A stretch of DNA of 64,000 bases from Aeromonas veronii bv. veronii (GTDB lineage: Bacteria; Pseudomonadota; Gammaproteobacteria; Enterobacterales; Aeromonadaceae): NCBI RefSeq assembly GCF_000820225.1, contig NZ_CDDK01000025.1, positions 67,894 through 131,893 of the forward strand. The letters run 5' to 3'. Below are positions 19,219-30,155 of the stretch, one piece after another. Each line of letters begins with the position of its first letter. Within the stretch, counting starts at the first letter, position 1. Below the pieces are notes generated by a model. The model did no database searches, was not told where the DNA came from, and was given only the letters and a program-made list of their open reading frames with translations. The position numbers and the translations under genes were made by a program.

Positions 19219-20154
19219 TCAAATTATTCTAAGTTCGGGAGGAACCTCAAAGACTACGTTCTCTTCACGGCCAGGATGCTCGGCGACCACCTTGCCACCC
19301 AGCTCCCGCAGACGGGCAATCACGTTTTGCACCAGCACCTCGGGGGCGGATGCACCTGCAGTGACGCCAATCGCCTTCACGTCTTCCAGCCAGCTCGCCT
19401 CAATCATCGACGCATCGTCGATAAGATAGGCTCGGGCACCTACCTTCTCGGCCAGCTCCCGCAGCCGGTTGGAGTTGGAGGAGTTACGCGACCCCACCAC
19501 CAGCATGGCGTCCACCAGCCCCGCCATCTCCCGCACCGCATCCTGACGGTTCTGGGTGGCATAGCAGATATCGTCCTTGCGCGGCCCCTGGATCTTGGGG
19601 AAGTGCTTGCGCAGCGCATCGATGACGTCAGAGGTCTCATCCACGCTCAGGGTGGTCTGGGTGACAAAACAGAGGTCATCCGGATTCTTCACCTTGAGCT
19701 TGGCCACATCTTCCGGTGTTTCTACCAGATACATGCCGCCTTCGCGATTCTCGTACTGCCCCATGGTCCCGATCACCTCGGGGTGACCGGCGTGGCCGAT
19801 GAGTACAGCCTCGGAGCCCTTGCGGCTGGCGCGATGAACCTCCATGTGCACCTTGGTCACCAGCGGACAGGTGGCATCGAATACCTTGAGGGCACGGGAC
19901 TTGGCCATCTCGCGCACTGTCTTGGCCACGCCGTGAGCAGAGAAGATGACGATGCTGTCATCCGGCACCTCGTCCAGCTCCTCGACGAAGACAGCGCCTG
20001 CCTCTTTCAGCTTGTTCACCACATAGCGGTTATGCACCACTTCGTGGCGGACATAGATGGGGGCCCCGAACTTCTCCAGCGCGCTCTCGACAATGCTGAT
20101 GGCGCGATCGACACCGGCGCAAAAACCGCGAGGGTTAGCGAGCAGAATATCCAT
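19219..20154 (-). CDS. ispH: 4-hydroxy-3-methylbut-2-enyl diphosphate reductase
   Basis: Last step of the MEP isoprenoid pathway, making IPP and DMAPP with a [4Fe-4S] cluster. The 311-residue protein has the cluster cysteine C12 in [12 protein letters not shown] and a second in [12 protein letters not shown]; the conserved SSNSNRL substrate-binding segment is also present. It is the last gene of ribF-ileS-lspA-fkpB-ispH, overlapping fkpB by one base. Confidence 0.97.
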   Translation of the reverse strand: MDILLANPRGFCAGVDRAISIVESALEKFGAPIYVRHEVVHNRYVVNKLKEAGAVFVEELDEVPDDSIVIFSAHGVAKTVREMAKSRALKVFDATCPLVTKVHMEVHRASRKGSEAVLIGHAGHPEVIGTMGQYENREGGMYLVETPEDVAKLKVKNPDDLCFVTQTTLSVDETSDVIDALRKHFPKIQGPRKDDICYATQNRQDAVREMAGLVDAMLVVGSRNSSNSNRLRELAEKVGARAYLIDDASMIEASWLEDVKAIGVTAGASAPEVLVQNVIARLRELGGKVVAEHPGREENVVFEVPPELRII

Positions 20155-20606
20155 TAATGCACCTTCTCCTCATCATCAACACCCAGGATCTCCACCTCGA
20201 AGGTGACGGTATGACCGGCCAGCGGGTGGTTGAAATCGACCGTCACCGACATCCCGGCTACCGCCCGGATGATGCCCGGCAGCTCGCTGCCGTTGGGCTG
20301 ATCGAACAGGATGATGGTGCCGACTTTTGGCTCCACATCGGCGCCAAACTTGGCACGGTCGAGATGGTAGATGTTGTCGGGGTTGGAGAGGCCAAAGGCC
20401 TCTTCCGGCGTCAGCGTGAAGCTCTTGCTCTCCCCTTCGCTCAGCCCCAGCAGACACTGCTCGAAGGTGGGAGTCAGGCTGCCATCGCCCATCCGCAGGC
20501 GCGCAGGTTTGCCGTGCAGCGCCGTGCTGTCGGCAACCGAGCCATCTTCCAGCTTGATGGAGAAGTGGAACAGCACGCTGCTGTTAGCGGTGATCTGCTG
20601 GCTCAT
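20154..20606 (-). CDS. fkpB: FKBP-type peptidyl-prolyl isomerase (SlpA/FkpB)
   Basis: A 150-residue SlyD-like FKBP, cis-trans prolyl isomerase and chaperone. The FKBP core ([33 protein letters not shown]) encloses an insert-in-flap domain; the C-terminus ends in [10 protein letters not shown]. Overlaps lspA by 4 bases and ispH by 1. The same gene order occurs in E. coli. Confidence 0.95.
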   Translation of the reverse strand: MSQQITANSSVLFHFSIKLEDGSVADSTALHGKPARLRMGDGSLTPTFEQCLLGLSEGESKSFTLTPEEAFGLSNPDNIYHLDRAKFGADVEPKVGTIILFDQPNGSELPGIIRAVAGMSVTVDFNHPLAGHTVTFEVEILGVDDEEKVH

Positions 20607-21100
20607 GCCTGCTCCTTTTTCTCACCACGGAAACCGTCCAGCACAATCATGGCGGCCCCGATAAAGATAAAGCTGTCGGCCAGATTGAATGCCGGCCAGT
20701 GCGCACGCTGCCAGTAGAAGTCGAGGAAATCGACCACATGGCCCAGCACCAGTCGATCAAAGACGTTGCCGAGGGCGCCGCCGATGATGAGTGAATAGGC
20801 GATACCGCTCCAACGCTGGGTCACCGACTGCTTGCGCAGCCAGTGGATCAGCAATCCACAGATGGCAAAAGCCAGCACCGCGAAGAACCAGCGCTGCCAG
20901 CCCCCCTGATCAGCCAGAAAGCTGAATGCGGCGCCCTTGTTGTAGACGTGAACCAGATTGAAGAAGGGGGTGATCTCCACCCCCGGGTAACCAAATGGCA
21001 GCAACTTGACCACGGCGAGCTTGCTCGCCTGGTCCAGTACAAAGGCCAGCACTGCCAGCCACAGCCAACGCAGGCCGCTTTTATGTTGAGTCATGTTCAT
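20603..21100 (-). CDS. lspA: Signal peptidase II (lipoprotein signal peptidase)
   Basis: Inner-membrane aspartyl protease that cleaves prolipoprotein signal peptides after diacylglyceryl transfer by Lgt (31043-31867 in this window). The 165-residue protein has four hydrophobic segments; catalytic aspartates lie in GNVFDRL and HVVDFLDFYW. Shares a base with the ileS stop and overlaps fkpB by 4 bases. Confidence 0.96.
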   Translation of the reverse strand: MNMTQHKSGLRWLWLAVLAFVLDQASKLAVVKLLPFGYPGVEITPFFNLVHVYNKGAAFSFLADQGGWQRWFFAVLAFAICGLLIHWLRKQSVTQRWSGIAYSLIIGGALGNVFDRLVLGHVVDFLDFYWQRAHWPAFNLADSFIFIGAAMIVLDGFRGEKKEQA

Positions 21101-23961
21101 CAGGCAAATTGACGCGTTTCGCCGTCACCCTCAACGTTGGTCACACAGCGACCACAGATCTCTTCGTGACCCGCGATAGTGCCCACATCTTCGACATGGT
21201 GCCAGCAGCGGTCGCACTTGGCGGCGGCAGACTGGGCCACGCTCAGCCACAGGTCATCACGTTCGGTCGCCACAGAGCCTTCCGGCGCAGTGTCAGCCTC
21301 CACAACCTTGGCTTTGGAGGTGAGCAGCACGAAGCGCAGCTCATCAGCCAGGGCGTTCAGGCGTGCAGCCAACTCCGGCTTGGCGAACAGGGTCAGTTCG
21401 GCCTGCAAAGAACCGCCGATACGCTTCTCGCTACGGGCCAGTTCCAGCGCCTTGTTCACTTCACCACGCACGGTGAGGATCTCGGCCCAGAAATCGTCGT
21501 TGAGAGATTCCCCCGCTTCCAGCCCGAACAGGCCGTCGTACCACTCTTCGGTGAAGACGAACTCGCCGCGCTCACCCGGCAGCAGGGCCCAGATTTCATC
21601 GGCGGTGAAGCTCATGATCGGCGCCATCCAGCGCACCATGGCTTCTGCAATGTGATACAGAGCAGTCTGGCAGGAGCGACGGGCCAGGCTGTCAGCCTTG
21701 GCGGTGTACTGGCGATCCTTGATGACGTCCAGATAGAAGGAGCCCATCTCGATGGAGCAGAACTGCATCAGCTTCTGGGTTACACCGTGGAAGTTGTACT
21801 CGTCGAATGCCGCCATGATCTCGGCCTGTACCGCTTTGGCACGACCCACAGCCCAGCGATCCACCACCACCATGTCGGCAGGCGCCACCATGTCGGTCGC
21901 CGGATTGAAGCCGTTCAGGTTGGCCAGCAGGAAGCGGGCAGTATTGCGAATACGACGATAAGCGTCGGCAGAGCGCTTGAGGATCTCGTCGGAGACAGTC
22001 ATCTCGCCGGTGTAGTCAGTGCTCGCTACCCACAGACGCAGGATGTCGGCACCCAGCTTGTTCATTACGTCTTGCGGGCTGACCACGTTGCCGATGGACT
22101 TGGACATCTTGCGACCCTGACCATCCACAGTGAAGCCGTGAGTCAGTACCTGGTTGTAGGGAGCCTTGTCTTTCATGGCCACACCGATCATCAGGGAGGA
22201 CATGAACCAGCCACGGTGCTGGTCAGAACCTTCCAGATACATGTCGGCCGGCTTGCCGTTGAACTCGGGACGGGCATCAACCACGGAAGCGTGGGTAGAA
22301 CCGGAGTCAAACCAGACATCCAGAGTGTCAGGCACCTTGTCGTACATGTCGGCATCGGCACCCAGCAGCTCGGCCTTGTCCAGATCCCACCATGCCTGAA
22401 TGCCGGACTGCTCGACCCGCTTGGCTACTTCGTGCATCAGGCGCACGGATTCCGGGTGCAGTTCCTGGGTCTCTTTATGGACGAACAGGGAGATGGGCAC
22501 ACCCCAGGTGCGCTGACGGGAGATACACCAGTCAGGACGGTTCTCGACCATCGCCTGAATGCGGTTTTTACCCCAAGCCGGTACCCAGCCGCTCTGGCCT
22601 TGCTGGGCAATACCGTCCTTCTCGATGCGCTCGATCTCTTCCAGTGCGCGCTTGCGCAGACCCTTCTGCTCCATGCTGATGAACCACTGTGGAGTAGCAC
22701 GGAAGATGATCGGGGTCTTGTGACGCCAGCAGTGCGGATAGGAGTGGTTGAACACCTTGTGATGCAGCAGGGCGCCGCGCTCGGTCAGCACTTCGATCAC
22801 GGAGGCGTTGGCCTTGAACACGTGCTGGCCGGCAAACAGTTCGGTATCCGGCAGGTAAACACCGTTGCTGCCAACCGGGTTGGCCACTTCCAGACCGTAC
22901 TTCTGGCCGACCACGAAGTCTTCCTGACCGTGGCCAGGGGCGGTGTGTACAGCGCCGGTACCGGCATCCAGGGTGACGTGGTCACCCAGTACCACAGGCA
23001 CGTCGAAGCTGTAGAAGGGGTGGTTGAAGCGCAGCAGCTCGAGCGCGGCGCCCTTGGCGTAACCCAGATTGTGGAACTTCTCGATACCGGCGCGATCCAT
23101 CACATCCTTGACCAGCTCGGCGGCCAGGATCAGACGCTCGGGATGCTCACTTTCAACCTGCACCAGTGCGTAGTCCAGATCGGCATGCATGGCGATGGCG
23201 CGGTTGGCTGGCAGGGTCCACGGAGTGGTGGTCCAGATCACCGCAGAGATCGGGCCTTTGCCGGTGTGGCCTTCGGCGCAGTCAAACTTGGCGGCAACGG
23301 TCGCCTCATCAACAGCCTTGAAGCGCACATCGATGGAGGGGGAGTTCTTGTCGTAGTACTCCACCTCGGCTTCAGCCAGCGCGGAGCCGCAATCGGTACA
23401 CCAGTGCACCGGCTTGGAGCCTTTGTGCAAGTGGCCGTTTTCAACGATCTTGGCCATGGAGCGGATGATGTTGGCTTCGGTGCCAAAATCCATGGTCAGG
23501 TAGGGGTGTTCCCAGTCACCCAGCACACCCAGACGGATGAAGTCGGTCTTCTGCGCTTCGATCTGGGTCTTGGCGTATTTGCGGCACTCGGCGCGGAATT
23601 CGGCAGCGGAAACCTTCTCGCCCGGCTTGCCGACCATGCCTTCCACTTTCAGTTCGATAGGCAGACCGTGGCAATCCCAACCCGGCACATAGGGTGAATC
23701 GAAACCGGAGAGGCCCTTGGACTTGATGATGATGTCTTTGAGGATCTTGTTGACCGAGTGACCGATGTGAATGTTGCCGTTCGCATAGGGGGGGCCATCA
23801 TGCAGAATGAAAGAAGGCTTGCCCGCTTTGGCGCGGCGAATAGCGCCGTAGAGATCCTGATCGTACCAACGTTTCAGCATGTTGGGTTCGCGTTTGGCCA
23901 GATCGCCACGCATCGGAAACTCGGTTTCCGGAAGATTCAGGGTGTGTTTATAGTCGCTCAT
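21100..23961 (-). CDS. ileS: Isoleucyl-tRNA synthetase
   Basis: Class I aminoacyl-tRNA synthetase of 953 residues. HIGH is at residues 65-68 and KMSKS near residue 604; a C-terminal zinc-binding segment has two cysteine pairs (CDRCW and CGRC). The large CP1 editing domain lies between. Overlaps ribF by one base and lspA by one base in the conserved ribF-ileS-lspA unit. An 862-codon open frame on the opposite strand is a codon-bias shadow. Confidence 0.98.
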   Translation of the reverse strand: MSDYKHTLNLPETEFPMRGDLAKREPNMLKRWYDQDLYGAIRRAKAGKPSFILHDGPPYANGNIHIGHSVNKILKDIIIKSKGLSGFDSPYVPGWDCHGLPIELKVEGMVGKPGEKVSAAEFRAECRKYAKTQIEAQKTDFIRLGVLGDWEHPYLTMDFGTEANIIRSMAKIVENGHLHKGSKPVHWCTDCGSALAEAEVEYYDKNSPSIDVRFKAVDEATVAAKFDCAEGHTGKGPISAVIWTTTPWTLPANRAIAMHADLDYALVQVESEHPERLILAAELVKDVMDRAGIEKFHNLGYAKGAALELLRFNHPFYSFDVPVVLGDHVTLDAGTGAVHTAPGHGQEDFVVGQKYGLEVANPVGSNGVYLPDTELFAGQHVFKANASVIEVLTERGALLHHKVFNHSYPHCWRHKTPIIFRATPQWFISMEQKGLRKRALEEIERIEKDGIAQQGQSGWVPAWGKNRIQAMVENRPDWCISRQRTWGVPISLFVHKETQELHPESVRLMHEVAKRVEQSGIQAWWDLDKAELLGADADMYDKVPDTLDVWFDSGSTHASVVDARPEFNGKPADMYLEGSDQHRGWFMSSLMIGVAMKDKAPYNQVLTHGFTVDGQGRKMSKSIGNVVSPQDVMNKLGADILRLWVASTDYTGEMTVSDEILKRSADAYRRIRNTARFLLANLNGFNPATDMVAPADMVVVDRWAVGRAKAVQAEIMAAFDEYNFHGVTQKLMQFCSIEMGSFYLDVIKDRQYTAKADSLARRSCQTALYHIAEAMVRWMAPIMSFTADEIWALLPGERGEFVFTEEWYDGLFGLEAGESLNDDFWAEILTVRGEVNKALELARSEKRIGGSLQAELTLFAKPELAARLNALADELRFVLLTSKAKVVEADTAPEGSVATERDDLWLSVAQSAAAKCDRCWHHVEDVGTIAGHEEICGRCVTNVEGDGETRQFA

Positions 23962-24935
23962 CAGTCCTGGGTTCCCTTCTTTTCTAAAAGAGTGCTGGGT
24001 AAATTGAATTGTGGCAGCCCGAACCAGGCTCGGGCCGCCAGGGCATCTCGTTCGATCTGCTCTTTCAAGGCAGAGAAAGAGTCAAATTTCTGCTCTTCGC
24101 GCAGCTTGTGGCGAAGCAGCACCTTGACCTGTTGACCGTAAAGATCGCCAGAAAAATCAAACAGATGTACTTCCAATCTGGCTTGTGTACCGCTCAAGGT
24201 CGGCCGTACACCCACATTGGCTACACCGGGGAAGGTCTTGCCGGAACATATCACTTCCACCGCAAACACGCCACCGACCGGGATCACCTGACGCTTGAGG
24301 GCCAGATTGGCGGTGGGAAAACCTATGGTGCGCCCCAGCTTGTCGCCGTGGGCCACCCGGCCGCTGATGGCATAAGGACGGCCGAGCATCAGCTCAACCT
24401 CCGCCATGCGGCCCGCCTTAAGGGCTTCACGCACTAGGGTGCTGCTGACCCGCTGACGGGATAGCTGGAAGCTCTGGGTGCTGATCACCTCGAAACCGAA
24501 GCGATGACCCGCCTCCTCCAGCAGGTGGAAGTCCCCTTCCCGCCCCTTGCCGAAGCGAAAATCGTCGCCGACCACCAGATAGCGCACCCCGAGTCTCTCC
24601 ACCAGCAACTGCTCGATGAAGGTCGAGGCCGCCTGCTCGGCAAAGCGGTGGCTGAAGCGCACGCAGAGCATGCGATCGATATGCAGCCCCTGCAGCGCTT
24701 CGTACTTTTCCCGCAAACGGCTCAGCCGGGCGGGCGCTGCCGTGCCGGCAAACAGTTCCAGCGGCTGCGGCTCAAACAGCATGACGCAGGCGGGCAATCC
24801 CAGCTGGGCCGCTTTCTCCTTGAGACGTGCCAATACCGCATGGTGACCCTGATGAACCCCATCAAAGTTGCCAATGGTTAATACACATCCCCGGTGACGG
24901 GGCTTGAGATTGTGAATGCCGCGAATAAGCTCCAT
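23961..24935 (-). CDS. ribF: Bifunctional riboflavin kinase / FAD synthetase
   Basis: Makes FMN from riboflavin and then FAD. The 324-residue protein has an N-terminal nucleotidyltransferase domain ([29 protein letters not shown]) and a C-terminal kinase domain ([11 protein letters not shown]). I place the start at the ATG at 24935, giving [10 protein letters not shown], which aligns with E. coli [10 protein letters not shown]; the open frame extends 72 bases upstream. First gene of the ileS operon. Confidence 0.95.
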   Translation of the reverse strand: MELIRGIHNLKPRHRGCVLTIGNFDGVHQGHHAVLARLKEKAAQLGLPACVMLFEPQPLELFAGTAAPARLSRLREKYEALQGLHIDRMLCVRFSHRFAEQAASTFIEQLLVERLGVRYLVVGDDFRFGKGREGDFHLLEEAGHRFGFEVISTQSFQLSRQRVSSTLVREALKAGRMAEVELMLGRPYAISGRVAHGDKLGRTIGFPTANLALKRQVIPVGGVFAVEVICSGKTFPGVANVGVRPTLSGTQARLEVHLFDFSGDLYGQQVKVLLRHKLREEQKFDSFSALKEQIERDALAARAWFGLPQFNLPSTLLEKKGTQD

Positions 24936-25046
24936 CAGTGCCTTGTGCGTTGCTGCCATGGAAATCGGCGGATTATATATCAGGCAGCAGGCAGGGTCAG
25001 CCCTCATAGCCTGATTTCAACTATCCGGGCCCAATCCCGCCCCTTG

Positions 25047-25080
25047 GCGGCGCCATGGGGCACTATCCCCATGGCGCCGC
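25047..25080. other. Perfect 14-bp hairpin between murJ and ribF
   Basis: GCGGCGCCATGGGG and its complement flank a 6-base loop in the murJ-ribF spacer. No T-run follows on either strand. It may separate murJ expression from the ribF operon or protect a 3' end. Confidence 0.6.
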
Positions 25081-25090
25081 AGGATCACGG

Positions 25091-26653
25091 CTACTGCTGC
25101 CCCGATTTAAGGTGACGCGGCCGAATGCCCAGCAGCAGCAACACCACGGCATAGACCGCAGCCCCCAGCGACAGCAGCATGGTCAGCTGCAAACTGGCCT
25201 TGCCCATGCTCCATGCGCCCCACTGGGCCAAATCTGGCGACAGATAGGCGAGCACGCCCCCCATCAGCACGCTGGCGACCAGCAGCTTGAGGCAGAACAC
25301 GCCAGTATGGCGGGAGGGACGATAGACGCTCTGCTGGTACAACCCCTTGAACAGCAAAGCCGCATTCAGGGTACCCGAGCAGGCGGTCGAGAGCGCCAAC
25401 CCCACGTAACCGAGCGGGTAGATGAAGATGAGGTTGCAGACCATGTTGGCAATCATCGACATCACCCCGATCCGCACCGGCGTCTTGGTGTCCTGACGGG
25501 CGTAGTAACCGGGCGCCAGCACCTTGATCAGCATCAGGGAGAGCAGACCGGTAGTGGAGGCCAGCAGGCTCGCGCTCGACATGCTCACTTCATGCAGGCC
25601 GAACTCGCCGCGCATGAACAGCACTCGCAAAATGGGCTCGCGCATCACCGCAATGCCTATCATGGCGGGCAGGCCGAGCAGCATCACCATCCGCACCCCC
25701 CAATCCATGGTGCGGGAGAAGTCGGCAGGGTCTGCATCTACATGCTTTTTCGCCAGCGCAGGCAGGATCACGGTACTGATGGCCACCGCAAACAGCCCGA
25801 GGGGGAACTCCAGCAGACGATCCGAGTAGTAGAGGTAACTGATGGCACCGGTCGCGAGGAAAGAAGCCAGCATGGTATTGACCAACAGGTTGATCTGGCT
25901 GACCGATACCCCGAACAGGGCGGGGATCATCAGGGTGCGGATCTTCACCACCCCAGGGTGATTCCATCCCCACTTGGGCCATACCAGCATGTTGATTTGG
26001 CGCAAAAAGGGGTACTGGAACAAAAACTGCACCAAACCGCCCAAAAAGACACCAATCGCCAGCGAGATCTCAGGTTTGTCCATCAGCGGTGCAATCCACC
26101 AGGCCGCCGCAATCATGGTGATGTTGAGAAACACCGGCGTAAACGACGAGACCGCAAAGCGGCCGAAGGTGTTGAGGATGGCCCCCGCCATGGCGGTAAA
26201 GGTGATGAACCATAGGTAAGGGAAGGTGATTTTGAGCATCAGACTGGCGAGCTCGAACTTCTCGGCTGCAGGGCCGCCATGCAGCCAGTCCCAGAACCAA
26301 CCCCAGCCAAACAGCGCGGTCAGCACCCCCGACCCCAGCACCCCGAGCAGGGTAACCACAGTCACTATCCCCCCCAGCGTGCCCGCTACCGCCGCCAGCA
26401 ATTCACGCACTTCCCCCTCGTCGCCATTTTTCTTGTACTCCGTCATCACGGGAACAAAGGCCTGGTTGAAGGCACCTTCGGCGAACAGGCGACGCAGAAA
26501 GTTGGGAATGCGATTGGCAAAAAAGAAGACGTCGGCGGCCACCCCGGCACCGAGCAGATTTGCGATGACCACATCGCGAACCAAGCCCATTACGCGGGAT
26601 GCCAGCGTCATTCCGGACACTATCATGCCGGATTTGATCAATTTCTTACTCAA
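25091..26653 (-). CDS. murJ: Lipid II flippase MurJ
   Basis: Polytopic inner-membrane protein of 520 residues, MOP superfamily, that moves lipid II across the membrane for peptidoglycan synthesis. The N-terminus (KSGMIVSGMTLASRVMGLVRDVVIA) and the RRLFAEGAFNQAFVPV segment are MurJ signatures; about 14 hydrophobic segments are visible. Divergent from rpsT, as in E. coli-like genomes, and upstream of ribF. Confidence 0.95.
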   Translation of the reverse strand: MSKKLIKSGMIVSGMTLASRVMGLVRDVVIANLLGAGVAADVFFFANRIPNFLRRLFAEGAFNQAFVPVMTEYKKNGDEGEVRELLAAVAGTLGGIVTVVTLLGVLGSGVLTALFGWGWFWDWLHGGPAAEKFELASLMLKITFPYLWFITFTAMAGAILNTFGRFAVSSFTPVFLNITMIAAAWWIAPLMDKPEISLAIGVFLGGLVQFLFQYPFLRQINMLVWPKWGWNHPGVVKIRTLMIPALFGVSVSQINLLVNTMLASFLATGAISYLYYSDRLLEFPLGLFAVAISTVILPALAKKHVDADPADFSRTMDWGVRMVMLLGLPAMIGIAVMREPILRVLFMRGEFGLHEVSMSSASLLASTTGLLSLMLIKVLAPGYYARQDTKTPVRIGVMSMIANMVCNLIFIYPLGYVGLALSTACSGTLNAALLFKGLYQQSVYRPSRHTGVFCLKLLVASVLMGGVLAYLSPDLAQWGAWSMGKASLQLTMLLSLGAAVYAVVLLLLGIRPRHLKSGQQ

Positions 26654-26669
26654 GACGAGGCCTCTGGAA

Positions 26670-26699
26670 CTGTCAGAATGAAAAGAATGCTGCTAGAAT
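26670..26699 (+). promoter_or_regulatory. Candidate rpsT promoter P1
   Basis: CTGTCA (26670-26675), 18-base spacer, TAGAAT (26694-26699). E. coli rpsT also has two promoters; the assignment rests on box similarity only. Confidence 0.4.
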
Positions 26700-26767
26700 C
26701 GACCGACAGTTTAACCGTCTCCCTACTGACACACCACCGGGAGGCGGTGTTTATTTGCACAAATCAT

Positions 26768-26796
26768 TTGACAATATGTGGTTGGAAGGGCATATT
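26768..26796 (+). promoter_or_regulatory. Candidate rpsT promoter P2
   Basis: A perfect TTGACA -35 (26768-26773), a 17-base spacer and CATATT as -10 (26791-26796), about 50 bases before the rpsT start. Confidence 0.55.
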
Positions 26797-26844
26797 TCCG
26801 GGCCTTTTCAATACACTCGCTAAGACAGTTTTAGGAGTTTTACC

Positions 26845-27108
26845 TTGGCTAACATCAAATCTGCTAAGAAGCGCGCTCTTCAGTCAGAAAAACGCCGTCA
26901 GCACAACGCCAGCCGTCGTTCCATGACCCGTACCTACCTGAAGAAAGTCATTGCTGCTATCGCCTCTGGCGACAAAGCTGCTGCGACTGCCGCTTTCGCT
27001 GTTGCTCAGCCGATCATGGATCGTATGGCGACCAAAGGCCTGATCCACAAGAACAAAGCAGCTCGTCACAAGAGCCGCCTGTCTGCCCAGATCAAAGCTA
27101 TGGCTTAA
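26845..27108 (+). CDS. rpsT: 30S ribosomal protein S20
   Basis: An 87-residue, very basic protein beginning [17 protein letters not shown]. It starts with TTG, with TTAGGAG upstream; the E. coli gene also uses a UUG start, connected with its translational autoregulation, so the rare start is probably functional. S20 binds 16S rRNA early in small-subunit assembly. Ends in a strong terminator. Confidence 0.97.
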   Translation: MANIKSAKKRALQSEKRRQHNASRRSMTRTYLKKVIAAIASGDKAAATAAFAVAQPIMDRMATKGLIHKNKAARHKSRLSAQIKAMA

Positions 27109-27131
27109 TCAGCGTCTGCTGATCAAAGCTG

Positions 27132-27159
27132 AAAAAACCGGCCTTAGTGCCGGTTTTTT
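27132..27159. terminator. Bidirectional terminator after rpsT
   Basis: AAAAAACCGGC and GCCGGTTTTTT with a 6-base loop. It serves rpsT and the convergent regulator gene, whose last codons reach into it. Confidence 0.9.
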
Positions 27160-27460
27160 ATTTATCTGCGCTGCAATAAAGTCGATGCAGCAAACTGATC
27201 ATTTCACGCACCTCATGGCTGCGCAGCGAATAGTAGACCGTCTGGGCCTCTTTGCGCGTCGTCACCAGCTCATCCCGCCGCAGCAGCGCAAGATGCTGTG
27301 ACAAGGCCGACTGACTCAATCCCAGTCGCTCGTTGAGCTCCCCCACCGACAGTTCGCGCTCCAGCAACTGGCACAGAATAAACAGCCGCCGTTCGTTGGC
27401 CAGCGCCTTGAGCAAGGCCACCGCTTTACTCGCATTGGCTTCCATCTCTTCAAGTTGCAT
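27158..27460 (-). CDS. ArsR/SmtB-type regulator (HlyU-like)
   Basis: A 100-residue winged-helix repressor-type protein. The recognition helix region LSVGELNERLGLSQSALSQHLALLRRDELV and the following TRKEAQTVYYSL wing match HlyU of Vibrio closely as I recall it, including the LLHRLYC tail. Cysteines at about positions 30 and 96 could be redox-active as proposed for HlyU. No metal-site CxC is seen. GGAGAG precedes the ATG at 27460. No target is visible next door, so its regulon may be elsewhere. Confidence 0.8.
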   Translation of the reverse strand: MQLEEMEANASKAVALLKALANERRLFILCQLLERELSVGELNERLGLSQSALSQHLALLRRDELVTTRKEAQTVYYSLRSHEVREMISLLHRLYCSADK

Positions 27461-27511
27461 CACATCTCTCCTCTACCACTCATCGCCGATGATACGTGGT
27501 GACGGGCCGTT

Positions 27512-28444
27512 TTAAAACGACAGGGTGGCCGGCTGGATGGCGGAGAAGTTCTCCTGGCCGGAAAAGAGAAAGGTAAAATCGCTCTCGCAGACCCGCTTCA
27601 CCGCCGGATGCTGGATCATCCGCTCGGCGAAGATGACGTAATACTCCTCCATCAGATCCTGGGTTTCCCCGATCAGCATCACCCCCTCCCCCTCGAGGAT
27701 CTCCTCCCGATAGATGGTGGGAGCCATGAAGATGCCCTGATTGAAGAAGCCAAACGCCTTCATCAAGGCGGCATCATCAAACTCGCCAAGAATGCTGGGA
27801 GAAACCCCCTGCTGCTCGAACCACTGGGTCAGCTGACGCCCCATGGCAGTACGGCGACCGGGGATCAGTAGCTTGCGCTCTTCCAGACAGGCGGGAAAAG
27901 GCTTTTCGGGCAATGGCGCCTTGCAGAAGAAGCTGACGCCACAGCCGCCCAACCGCTTGGAGAGCAGCCCCGCATGTTGGCTGGAGTCCACCGGACAGTC
28001 GGAGAGGATCATATCGAGCTTGTGTTCGCTCAGCTGCTCCAGCAGCAGTTCGTGGGTCGATTCGAAACAGCGCAGATGGATGGATCCATCATTGGGGATG
28101 ACAGAGAGCAGCACGCGGCTGGCCAGGCGCTTGGAGAGTGCATCGGCGATGCCGACGTCGAACAGGATCTGGCTCTCCTTGCGGTAGTTGACGATATCAA
28201 GCATCTCGTAGGAGAGGCTGAACATCTTGTCGGCATAACGAAATACCAGCTGGCCCAGCTCGGTTGCCTCAAGGGAGCGCCCCTTGCGTTTGAGCAGCTT
28301 GCCACCGAGGCGCTGCTCCAGCAGCTTGATCTGACCGGTGACGGTTTGCGGGGTCAAAAAAAGGGCTTCCGCTGCCTGGGTAACGGAGCCCTTCTTCTGA
28401 GTCATCCAGAAATAGTAGAGATGGTTGTAGTTAAGGTGTGACAT
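27512..28444 (-). CDS. nhaR: LysR-type regulator NhaR
   Basis: A 310-residue LysR-family activator. The N-terminal [44 protein letters not shown] helix-turn-helix region (residues 1-40) matches NhaR, which activates nhaA in response to sodium. The ATG at 28444 is used; the open frame continues 99 bases further. Its start overlaps the end of the small secreted protein gene by 14 bases, giving the order nhaA, small gene, nhaR on one strand. Confidence 0.93.
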   Translation of the reverse strand: MSHLNYNHLYYFWMTQKKGSVTQAAEALFLTPQTVTGQIKLLEQRLGGKLLKRKGRSLEATELGQLVFRYADKMFSLSYEMLDIVNYRKESQILFDVGIADALSKRLASRVLLSVIPNDGSIHLRCFESTHELLLEQLSEHKLDMILSDCPVDSSQHAGLLSKRLGGCGVSFFCKAPLPEKPFPACLEERKLLIPGRRTAMGRQLTQWFEQQGVSPSILGEFDDAALMKAFGFFNQGIFMAPTIYREEILEGEGVMLIGETQDLMEEYYVIFAERMIQHPAVKRVCESDFTFLFSGQENFSAIQPATLSF

Positions 28445-28838
28445 CCGATGGGGTTCCCGCTTGACGCGGACTCCGGTAGCAGCTGAGTTCAACCGCCAGA
28501 ATGTCATACATGTCGCTAACCGAGTCAACCTTGTTCGCGCCAAACTGCTCCATCAGACTGGCCTTGAGGCGTGCCTTGTCAGGCATCCGGTCAGCGCAAT
28601 AACGCTTGTTGGAACGCTTTACCATCTCGCCAGCCCGGCTGCTCAGCGCCCGCTCGGAGAAGGTCTCGCCAAAGCGCGCCTTGGCCTGCTTGTCCCCCAG
28701 CAGCAGGGCGCTGTCTACCACCCCGTTGAGATAGGCAGAGCAGTTCGCCGAAGTGGCGTCCTGCTTGCAATCCTCCAGCCCGCCGGCCCATGCCGCGGGG
28801 CTCAACAACAGCATCAACAACCCTGTATGCAGCTTCAT
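28431..28838 (-). CDS. Small secreted protein between nhaA and nhaR
   Basis: A 135-residue protein with a clear signal peptide ([18 protein letters not shown]) and a compact mature part containing four cysteines ([28 protein letters not shown]). The DCK...[11 protein letters not shown] pattern recalls the Rap1a/Tai-type small periplasmic family, which includes immunity proteins, but I cannot confirm this. It overlaps nhaA by 4 bases and nhaR by 14, so it is co-translated with the sodium antiporter module. Function unknown. Confidence 0.7.
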   Translation of the reverse strand: MKLHTGLLMLLLSPAAWAGGLEDCKQDATSANCSAYLNGVVDSALLLGDKQAKARFGETFSERALSSRAGEMVKRSNKRYCADRMPDKARLKASLMEQFGANKVDSVSDMYDILAVELSCYRSPRQAGTPSDVTP

Positions 28839-30025
28839 AGTCCCTCCGTACTCTGTTCCCCTTCACCCTTGGGAAGGGCCATGCGCAAGGCCAGATAGCC
28901 GACTACCGCCGCCATGGTGGAGCCCACCAGGATCCCGAGGCGAGAGTAGCTGCCGTAATCCAGCCCACCGTGCTCGAAGGCGAGCGACGCGATAAACATC
29001 GACATGGTGAACCCGATGCCACAGAGGATGCTGACCGCAAAAATCTGCTTGAAGTTGACCCCAGGCGGCAACTGGGCGATGCCCAGCTTGACCGACAGCC
29101 AGCTGATGGTGAACACCCCGAGCGGCTTGCCGATAAACAGCCCCAGCATGATCCCCATAGGTACCGGACTCAGCAGGGAGGAGAGACCAATCCCTTCCAG
29201 CGATACCCCTGCGTTGGCAAAGGCAAACAGCGGCAGGATCAGATAGGCACTCCAGGGGTGCAGTTGATGCTCCAGATACTTGAGCGGCGAGGCGTAACGC
29301 TTGCCGTTAAGCGGAACCATAAAGCCCACCACTACACCCGCCAGGGTCGCATGGACGCCAGACTTGAGCACCGCAACCCAGAGCACCAGACCAACCAGCA
29401 TGTAAAGGCTGATCCTGTCCTCACCACGGCGATTCATCCAAAGCAGGGTGAGGGTTGCCAGAATACCGATGGCCAGCGCCTCCAGCGACAGCTGCTGGGT
29501 ATAGAAGAGCGCGATGATGATGATGACACCCAGGTCATCCATGATGGCCAGCGCCAACAGGAATACCTTGAGGCTCACCGGCACCCGCTTGCCAAGCAGC
29601 GCCATCACCCCGAGGGCAAAGGCGATGTCGGTCGCAGCCGGGATCGCCCAGCCAGCGCGCGCCACTTCATCCGAATAGTTGAAAAAGGCGTAGATCAAGG
29701 CCGGAGCCAGCATGCCGCCCACCGCCGCAATAGCTGGGAAGGTCGCCTGAACCCGGGTCGAGAGCGCCCCTTCCAGCATCTCTCGTTTCACTTCCAGGCC
29801 AACCAGCAGGAAGAAGATCGCCATAAAGCCATCGTTGATCCAGAGCAGCAGCGGCTTGTTGATGTCGAGGGCCGCAATGCGCACCTGCACCGGCGTGTCG
29901 AGAAACGCCTGATACCCGCCAGCCAGCGCGGTATTGGCTAAAATCATTGCCAGCATGGCAGCCATGATCAGAATAATTCCGGAGGCGGCCTCCAGCTTCA
30001 GGAACTTTTTGATTACGTCACTCAT
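28835..30025 (-). CDS. nhaA: Na+/H+ antiporter NhaA
   Basis: Inner-membrane antiporter of 396 residues that exports sodium using the proton gradient at alkaline pH. About 12 membrane segments; the ion-binding aspartate pair is in [17 protein letters not shown] use the ATG at 30025 ([16 protein letters not shown]), which aligns with the family start; the open frame extends 165 bases upstream through sequence unlike NhaA. Expression is presumably NhaR-controlled, with nhaR two genes downstream. Confidence 0.95.
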   Translation of the reverse strand: MSDVIKKFLKLEAASGIILIMAAMLAMILANTALAGGYQAFLDTPVQVRIAALDINKPLLLWINDGFMAIFFLLVGLEVKREMLEGALSTRVQATFPAIAAVGGMLAPALIYAFFNYSDEVARAGWAIPAATDIAFALGVMALLGKRVPVSLKVFLLALAIMDDLGVIIIIALFYTQQLSLEALAIGILATLTLLWMNRRGEDRISLYMLVGLVLWVAVLKSGVHATLAGVVVGFMVPLNGKRYASPLKYLEHQLHPWSAYLILPLFAFANAGVSLEGIGLSSLLSPVPMGIMLGLFIGKPLGVFTISWLSVKLGIAQLPPGVNFKQIFAVSILCGIGFTMSMFIASLAFEHGGLDYGSYSRLGILVGSTMAAVVGYLALRMALPKGEGEQSTEGL

Positions 30026-30138
30026 GGTTAAATTTTCCACTGTATTGCTTTGGTTTGAGTCTATCTCCTGCAACAACCAATGGAAAATCGTTTCTTGCTG
30101 CTCAATACAACGAAAAAACCGAAGGCAAAATAGAACAT

Positions 30139-30155
30139 ACCTGCTATAAGCAGGT
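30139..30155. other. Small hairpin upstream of nhaA
   Basis: ACCTGC-TATAA-GCAGGT followed on the plus strand by a T-run and on the minus strand lying about 115 bases before the nhaA ATG. On the plus strand it looks like a terminator with no gene before it; on the minus strand it could be part of the nhaA leader. Confidence 0.5.

Noticed and set aside
21109..23697. An 862-codon open frame antisense to ileS
   Set aside because: It lies entirely opposite a complete ileS and its translation is His/Gly/Val-rich low-quality sequence with no domain; this is a shadow of GC-biased codons.
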